A stretch of 64,000 bases of DNA from an uncultured Clostridia bacterium (GTDB lineage: Bacteria; Bacillota; Clostridia; UMGS1810). Made by a program: the position numbers and the translations under genes. Of this stretch, positions 60,232-64,000 are shown piece by piece; position 1 is the stretch's first letter, and each line of letters opens with the position of its first letter. The stretch is taken from NCBI GenBank assembly GCA_934500705.1, contig CAKSTI010000002.1, positions 164,704 through 228,703 on the forward strand, read 5' to 3'. Under the pieces are notes generated by a model. The model searched no databases. It had not been told where the DNA came from and saw only the letters and a list, made by a program, of their open reading frames with translations.

Positions 60232-60876
60232 TATCGTTTTCGAAAACGAAGTAAAAACCGCACCGTCCCGCTGCACGGGGGAGCGTTTTTAAAAAAGCGG
60301 AAAACGTCAGGGGCGTTGGCGAGAACGCCCCCAAGGCAAAGAAAAGCTACCCCCGTATTGCCTGTCAGCACATATTTGACGAGCCTTTCGGCTTGTCGGA
60401 TTTGACGGGCGCCAGCCCGCCTGCACCCTTACGCACCGAAATTCTCAGCCAAATATGCGCTGACAGGTGCTCGCAGTTTTAACAGCGGCAATTTTTTCCG
60501 AGACAAGCAAAATGACGCCGTTAATACTGACGTATTGACAAGGAGTTTTGTGCCGTATCGGGGAAAATTGCCCTGTTAAAACCAACACGGGGGTAACTTC
60601 TCTTTGCCCTACCCCCGCCCGCCGACTCTGAAATATCGCCTACACTCTGTAATTTCCGTCTTTAAAAAATCTTAGCCGCTCCGAGGCGAAACAATCAGTT
60701 TCACTGCGGAGCTAAAAACGGCGGAATATAAGGAAAATGAATTAATTTCCGCCGTTTTTACTCTCGATTTTTTAAATACGAAAAAACAGACTGTACGGCT
60801 CATTTCAAATGCGGATTAAAAAGTTAGTTTGACTTACAGTATGCTCACCGGTGACATTATCGTATGGGTGGTGTGC
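60232..60876. repeat. Composite repeat U3, interrupted by element D
   Basis: R5 (60232-60333) and R2 + AGTTAG (60611-60876) are the same as U1 and U2 but separated by 277 bp of element D. Without D the unit is 368 bp, against 347 and 375 bp in U1 and U2. In R2 the AATCA hairpin reads GCGAAAC / GTTTCACTGC instead of GCAAAGC / GCTTTACTGC, a compensatory change. Confidence 0.75.
60334..60610 (+). mobile_element. Three-way-junction element, diverged copy D
   Basis: Arms AGGCAAAGAAAAGCTACCCC ... GGGGTAACTTCTCTTTGCCC. Branch 1 CCTGTCAGCACATATTTG pairs CAAATATGCGCTGACAGG; branch 2 GTTTTAACAGCGGCAATTTT pairs AAAATTGCCCTGTTAAAAC. The sequence differs widely from copies A-C in the stems but pairing is kept, while the internal segment GACGGGCG(C)CAGCCCGCC and TGCACCCTTACGCACCGAAA are conserved. 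Confidence 0.82.
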
Positions 60877-60959
60877 GCCGCCTTGCATAGGCGGACAAAA
60901 CAAGTTATTTTAAGTTGCAATATGCTCATTGGGGATAAATGTTTAAAATAAAAAAGATG

Positions 60960-61082
60960 TTGACAAAGTAAGGTTTTGATTGTATAATGAAATTACAAAA
61001 GGCAAGACCGAAGACGGTTGTGCCATATGTTTGGTTATTTAAAAAGATAACGCCCCATATGTCCGGTGGGCGTTATCTTTTT
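60960..61082 (+). ncRNA. Putative antitoxin RNA of TA3 with its promoter
   Basis: TTGACA 60960-60965, 17-bp spacer, TATAAT 60983-60988. RNA begins AAAAGGCAAGACCGAAGACG, GGTTGTGCC, and ends in AAAGATAACGCCC / GGGCGTTATCTTT with T run. Confidence 0.72.
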
Positions 61083-61141
61083 ATGGAATTTACTAATAGT
61101 AATAAAATTATCATAAATGAAATTATGTAATTTGTGTCCAT
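61073..61141 (-). CDS. 22-residue hydrophobic peptide, putative type I toxin (TA3)
   Basis: ATG 6-7 nt after GGGAGGTGAT; sequence begins MDTNYIISFMIILLLL and ends SIKR. It matches the TA1 peptide at nine of its first ten residues. Minus-strand promoter TTGAAA (plus 61239-61244), 17 bp, TATAAT (61216-61221). Leader GGTAAGATTGAAAACAGTGA and GGTTATGCC. Stop codon lies in the shared terminator stem. Confidence 0.77.
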   Translation of the reverse strand: MDTNYIISFMIILLLLVNSIKR

Positions 61142-61270
61142 AGCATCACCTCCCTATACAGAGATGATGGCATAACCGCCCAGCTTTCACTGTTTTCAAT
61201 CTTACCTGTTTTTACATTATACTACAAATTAACTTCCTTTTCAATATCTTTTTTGATTAAGGAGGATTTT

Positions 61271-61852
61271 ATGGTCGAAAAATACAGTTTAAAAAAAGAC
61301 GGCTTAAAGAAATTGAGCCGCAGTTTTAACATAGGCGAATTTGCGTGTCACGACGGCTCGGACAAGGTGCTCGTTGACACAAATCTTGTGGCGGTGCTCC
61401 AAAAGATACGTGACCGCTTTGCAAAGCCGCTTAATATCAACAGTGCGTACCGCACTCCTTCATACAACCGAAAAATCGGCGGTGTTTCCAACTCACAGCA
61501 CACGCTCGGCACTGCGGCGGACATTGCGATAGAGGGGGTAACTCCGCTTGATATTGCAGTGTTTGCGGAGTGCCTTATGCCGTCGGGCGGCGGAATTGGA
61601 TTATACAAAAACTTTGTGCATGTAGACGTCCGCCAAAGGCGTGCACGCTGGCAGAATTTCGGCAAAGAGGCGGCGGTGGACGGATTTTACGCCGAGCAAA
61701 ATGCCAAAGTCACAACGCCTGCCGACGCTATAAGCGTGCTCGCAAAAAAGGGAATAATCTCCTGCCCCGATGTCTGGTACGGCGGAACTTGGAGCGATGA
61801 TGACTTTAAAAGTCTTTTGATAAAGGTTGCAAATTACATAGAAAAGAGGTAA
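61271..61852 (+). CDS. Phage endolysin, peptidase M15 family
   Basis: 193 residues. M15A motifs: NSAYRTPSYNRKIGG, SQHTLGTAADIAI and VHVDVRQRR supply the zinc ligands His-x(6)-Asp ... His, as in D-Ala-D-Ala carboxypeptidase/L,D-endopeptidases. The C-terminal 65 residues (VTTPADAISVLAKKGIIS) form a small wall-associated helical domain. ATG 61271 after AAGGAGG. Confidence 0.9.
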   Translation: MVEKYSLKKDGLKKLSRSFNIGEFACHDGSDKVLVDTNLVAVLQKIRDRFAKPLNINSAYRTPSYNRKIGGVSNSQHTLGTAADIAIEGVTPLDIAVFAECLMPSGGGIGLYKNFVHVDVRQRRARWQNFGKEAAVDGFYAEQNAKVTTPADAISVLAKKGIISCPDVWYGGTWSDDDFKSLLIKVANYIEKR

Positions 61853-61857
61853 TTTAT

Positions 61858-62046
61858 ATGGATTTTATGCAAAATGCGGCAAGGAGAGCACTGCACACCG
61901 TTGCGCAAACGGCGATAGGAATTATCGGCACGTCGGCGTACCTGGGCGATGTCAACTGGAAACTCCTGCTCTCTGCCTGCACACTTGCGGGTCTTGTGTC
62001 GATGCTTAAATCGGTGCTTATAGGCATACCGGAAAGCAATGGTTAA
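61858..62046 (+). CDS. Phage holin (r1t-like)
   Basis: 62 residues with two hydrophobic segments (TVAQTAIGIIGTSAYLG; WKLLLSACTLAGLVSMLKSVL) and an amphipathic start RRALHTVAQT, as in r1t-type holins. Forms the membrane lesion that releases or activates the adjacent endolysin. Last gene of the structural/lysis region. Confidence 0.83.
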   Translation: MDFMQNAARRALHTVAQTAIGIIGTSAYLGDVNWKLLLSACTLAGLVSMLKSVLIGIPESNG

Positions 62047-62072
62047 AATACGATTTATAACCTGAGAAACTC

Positions 62073-62116
62073 AAAAGCCGAAGGCGCTGTAAAATGCGTT
62101 TTCGGCTTTTTTGTTT
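62073..62116. terminator. Bidirectional terminator after the lysis genes
   Basis: AAAAGCCGAA (62073-62082) pairs TTCGGCTTTT (62101-62110) with T run. Marks the right end of the phage late region. Confidence 0.8.
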
Positions 62117-62118
62117 TT

Positions 62119-62562
62119 TTACTTGTCTTTCCAATAATTCAGTTTTGGCAGCGTATCCGAAAGATATGAGCGTATCTGCTCGGCAGGCCTCTCCTCGCTT
62201 GCCATATGTTCGGCGCAGAAGTTTATTAAAACATCGATGTCGTTATAGGTAAACTTTCCGTCGGTATAGCACCATTTGCAGTATTCCTCGTTAAACTCTC
62301 CGTCAGGCTCTTTGCTTGTTGTGGTATCGTCAAGCGGCATTCCGCAGCACTGGCAAATCAGCGTTCGGGGTGAGCCTAAGAGCGTGTTTATGGACACGTC
62401 AAAAAATTTTGACAAAAGTTTCAGCGTTTCCGTGTTCGGAATGGTTTCCCCGTTTTCCCAGCGTGACACCGCCTGGCGTGTGACGTAGAGTTTCTCTGCA
62501 AGCTCGTCTTGCGATAACCCCTTTTTTGTCCGCAGTTCGAGAAGTATTTCTTTTGTGTTCAC
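62119..62562 (-). CDS. HTH regulator with C-terminal zinc-ribbon domain
   Basis: 147 residues. XRE HTH 1-58 (LRTKKGLSQDELAEKLYVTR, QAVSRWENGETIPN) fused to a putative zinc-ribbon domain with Cys pairs CQCCGMPLDD and CKWCYTDGKF and a helical end (YLSDTLPKLNYWKDK). This fusion is common in Firmicutes; target unknown. It is convergent to the holin gene. Confidence 0.85.
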   Translation of the reverse strand: MNTKEILLELRTKKGLSQDELAEKLYVTRQAVSRWENGETIPNTETLKLLSKFFDVSINTLLGSPRTLICQCCGMPLDDTTTSKEPDGEFNEEYCKWCYTDGKFTYNDIDVLINFCAEHMASEERPAEQIRSYLSDTLPKLNYWKDK

Positions 62563-62628
62563 AATTAATCACCTCGTGTTCATTGTAACATACCGACATC
62601 GGATTTGCAAGCAACTGCCTGTTGCTTT

Positions 62629-63111
62629 TTAGAGTACATTAATTACACGCACACCTTGACGTTTTGCATAGTCAATGGTGTTTTTTGTGCCGGACGCAGT
62701 GCCGTTCCAGACCGCTATTACAAGACCGGAATTGTCAACCATAAATTCATTTCGCCGTTGATAACAGGCTCTGAAATAATGGTCGCATATCGTTTGTACG
62801 CAATCGGAGTTTTTAATCACTTTGTCATATCTTGCCTTTTCGGAACCTTTTCGATTTTCAAAACCGGGGTGGGGTACGGCACAAATCAGATGTAAATTTT
62901 CATTATATTTTTTCTTTTCTATGATAATTTCCGCCGCCCATATGTCTGTGCCCGGTGCCATACCGGTTATAAATGTCGTATATCCTTTCGATATTGCATA
63001 ATCAATAGCTTTTTCCAAAAGAAATTTAATTTCATTCTCGGAATAGGCTAACTTGCTTGGTCTGTGACCCGTAAAACAACAGCAGTGTAAGCGATTTTTG
63101 TTTTGTTCCAT
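62629..63111 (-). CDS. DUF1273 / SLOG-family protein (YpsA-like)
   Basis: 160 residues. CFTGHRPSKLAYSENEIKFL at the N-terminus, TTFITGMAPGTDIWAAEIII (Rossmann-like SLOG site), and GLVIAVWNGTASGTKNTIDY at the C-terminus. SLOG proteins may bind nucleotide-like ligands; often carried on mobile elements. Start ATG after GAGGTGATAG. Confidence 0.88.
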   Translation of the reverse strand: MEQNKNRLHCCCFTGHRPSKLAYSENEIKFLLEKAIDYAISKGYTTFITGMAPGTDIWAAEIIIEKKKYNENLHLICAVPHPGFENRKGSEKARYDKVIKNSDCVQTICDHYFRACYQRRNEFMVDNSGLVIAVWNGTASGTKNTIDYAKRQGVRVINVL

Positions 63112-63221
63112 ACTATCACCTCAGTTATAATACCGTAAGGCAAGCCGCAATCGGCTTGCTTCATACCGGTTCAATAAACACATCGGTATATATTATAACA
63201 AAATTTCTTAAATTACGCAAG

Positions 63222-63233
63222 TGCGTATACGCA
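63222..63233. promoter_or_regulatory. Palindromic operator candidate
   Basis: TGCGTATACGCA, a 12-bp perfect palindrome between the divergent SLOG and HTH genes. A TAGAAT lies at 63250-63255 without a clear -35. Confidence 0.5.
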
Positions 63234-63278
63234 TAAACGAATAAAATTGTAGAATAATGCCCATAAAGGAGTGATTTT

Positions 63279-63521
63279 ATGGGTATTAAATGTGCTGTTG
63301 TGGAACGAATTAAGGAGTTGTGCAAGCAAAAGGGAATTAAATTCAATACTTTGGCGACGAGTTCGGGAGTGACCCCGTCGACGGTATACAGTATGCTTGA
63401 CGAACAGCGCAGGGACATAGGCGTTGTCGTTTTGAAAAAACTTTGTGACGGACTGGACATTTCCATTGCCGAATTCTTCAATTCGGATTTGTTCCGTAAT
63501 TTGGAACAGGAAATCAAATAA
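63279..63521 (+). CDS. Small XRE-family HTH protein 1
   Basis: 80 residues, almost only a Cro-type HTH (CAVVERIKELCKQKGIKFNT ... SSGVTPSTVYSML ... LKKLCDGLDISIAEFF) and an end NLEQEIK. RBS AAAGGAGTG. Tandem with a paralogue sharing LKKLCDGLDIS and FxNLEQEIK. Confidence 0.85.
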   Translation: MGIKCAVVERIKELCKQKGIKFNTLATSSGVTPSTVYSMLDEQRRDIGVVVLKKLCDGLDISIAEFFNSDLFRNLEQEIK

Positions 63522-63527
63522 TTGATT

Positions 63528-63770
63528 ATGAGCACTTATGAAACCGTTAAAAACCGTCTGATATTTCTCTGCGGAGAAAAGGGAATAACAATAAACAAAC
63601 TGTCGGCAAAGTCGGGCGTTGCGCCGTCAACCGTAAAAAACATATTGTACGGGAAAAGCGTTAATCCCGGTATCGTTACGCTAAAAAAGCTCTGCGACGG
63701 GTTGGATATTTCTTTGATTGAATTTTTCAACACAAAAGAATTTGAAAACTTGGAACAGGAAATCAAATAA
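63528..63770 (+). CDS. Small XRE-family HTH protein 2
   Basis: 80 residues, paralogue of the preceding protein (ETVKNRLIFLCGEKGITINK, SGVAPSTVKNILYGK, LKKLCDGLDISLIEFF, NLEQEIK). ATG 63528 or TTG 63522, directly at the stop of gene 1; coupled translation is likely. Confidence 0.83.
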   Translation: MSTYETVKNRLIFLCGEKGITINKLSAKSGVAPSTVKNILYGKSVNPGIVTLKKLCDGLDISLIEFFNTKEFENLEQEIK

Positions 63771-63788
63771 TTATTGATACAGTACAAA

Positions 63789-64000
63789 TACCGCCCCCTT
63801 ACGGTAATTCTGATAATGAGCGCATTGTAACTAAACTAACTTGATTTTTATTCCGCCTATGCAAGGCGAGAGAGCAGAATTTGCGAAATCGAAATTCATT
63901 TGCGCAAAACGGCACGCAGTTTGTTCAGTTTCCTTGTTTTGCGTGCCGTTTTAGTCCGAGACTTCGGCTGGTTGCCGAACTTTCGGACGGCGCAGTAATT
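63789..64000 (-). repeat. Structured repeat R3b (runs off the window)
   Basis: Inverted copy of R3a (50598-50771): the AGTTAG element reversed (63789-63842), then CCGCCTATGCAAGGCGAGAG, AAACGGCACGCA / TGCGTGCCGTTT and the AATCA-type hairpin (GTCCGAGACTTCGGC / GCCGAACTTTCGGAC, here with a GGTTG loop). Continues to the last base. Confidence 0.7.

Overview
The window looks like a chromosomal segment of a Gram-positive, low-to-mid GC Clostridia bacterium, probably an uncultured gut lineage. The evidence is AGGAGG-type ribosome sites, frequent TTG and GTG starts, sigma-A promoters with 17-bp spacers, SigI/RsgI, a YtrA-type GntR regulator, copper-amine-oxidase stalk proteins and Clostridia-style gene order (pncC-recA-recX-rimO-pgsA; cysteine desulfurase-thiI; pyrC-K-D-F-E-B-I). 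Species cannot be named from this sequence alone.

Layout. 0-17 kb is mainly core housekeeping on the plus strand: a 5'-truncated B12-type radical SAM protein and its partner, ligA, a TatD-associated radical SAM protein, a stalk-domain exported protein, an exported MBL-fold hydrolase, cysteine desulfurase/thiI, pncC, recA/recX, rimO, pgsA, a CDF transporter and a CarD-like regulator. Then come azlCD, a Tyr-Thr-Val tRNA operon, a divergently controlled HTH/GNAT-like pair, an exported esterase with RsgI/SigI, and a second stalk protein. 22.8-30.3 kb is an amino-sugar locus: AraC regulator, nagA, a NagB-ROK fusion, a nucleotidyltransferase, a NahK-like kinase and a GH123-like glycosidase. An AGCS symporter precedes the complete late pyrimidine operon (31.8-37.5 kb) with its attenuator-like leader. 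A YtrA/ABC exporter cassette, a BspA-like LRR surface protein, Hsp20, a PucR/CdaR-type regulator and a DUF1003 protein follow.

About 44.3-62.05 kb is a compact siphovirus-type prophage: CI-like repressor, Cys-rich small protein, DnaD-like replication protein, sigma-like late regulator, terminase, portal, scaffold, capsid, connectors, tail tube, chaperones, short tape measure, Dit, baseplate proteins, M15 endolysin and holin. No integrase, head protease or recombination genes are visible. HTH and SLOG genes fill the right edge.

The most unusual content is non-coding. (1) Four full 276-277 bp copies and one half copy of an element predicted to fold as a three-way junction; its stems, including two 27-nt terminal arms, differ in sequence between copies but stay complementary. 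One copy interrupts a second repeat that also exists uninterrupted, which indicates mobility. (2) Three complete convergent two-promoter loci, each encoding a 22-residue hydrophobic peptide opposite a small RNA with a shared terminator: an Fst/par-like type I toxin-antitoxin design, plus one solo antitoxin-like RNA and one decayed locus. (3) The spaces between prophage gene modules are filled with structured repeat cassettes, and three modules begin with a shared terminator-hairpin leader.
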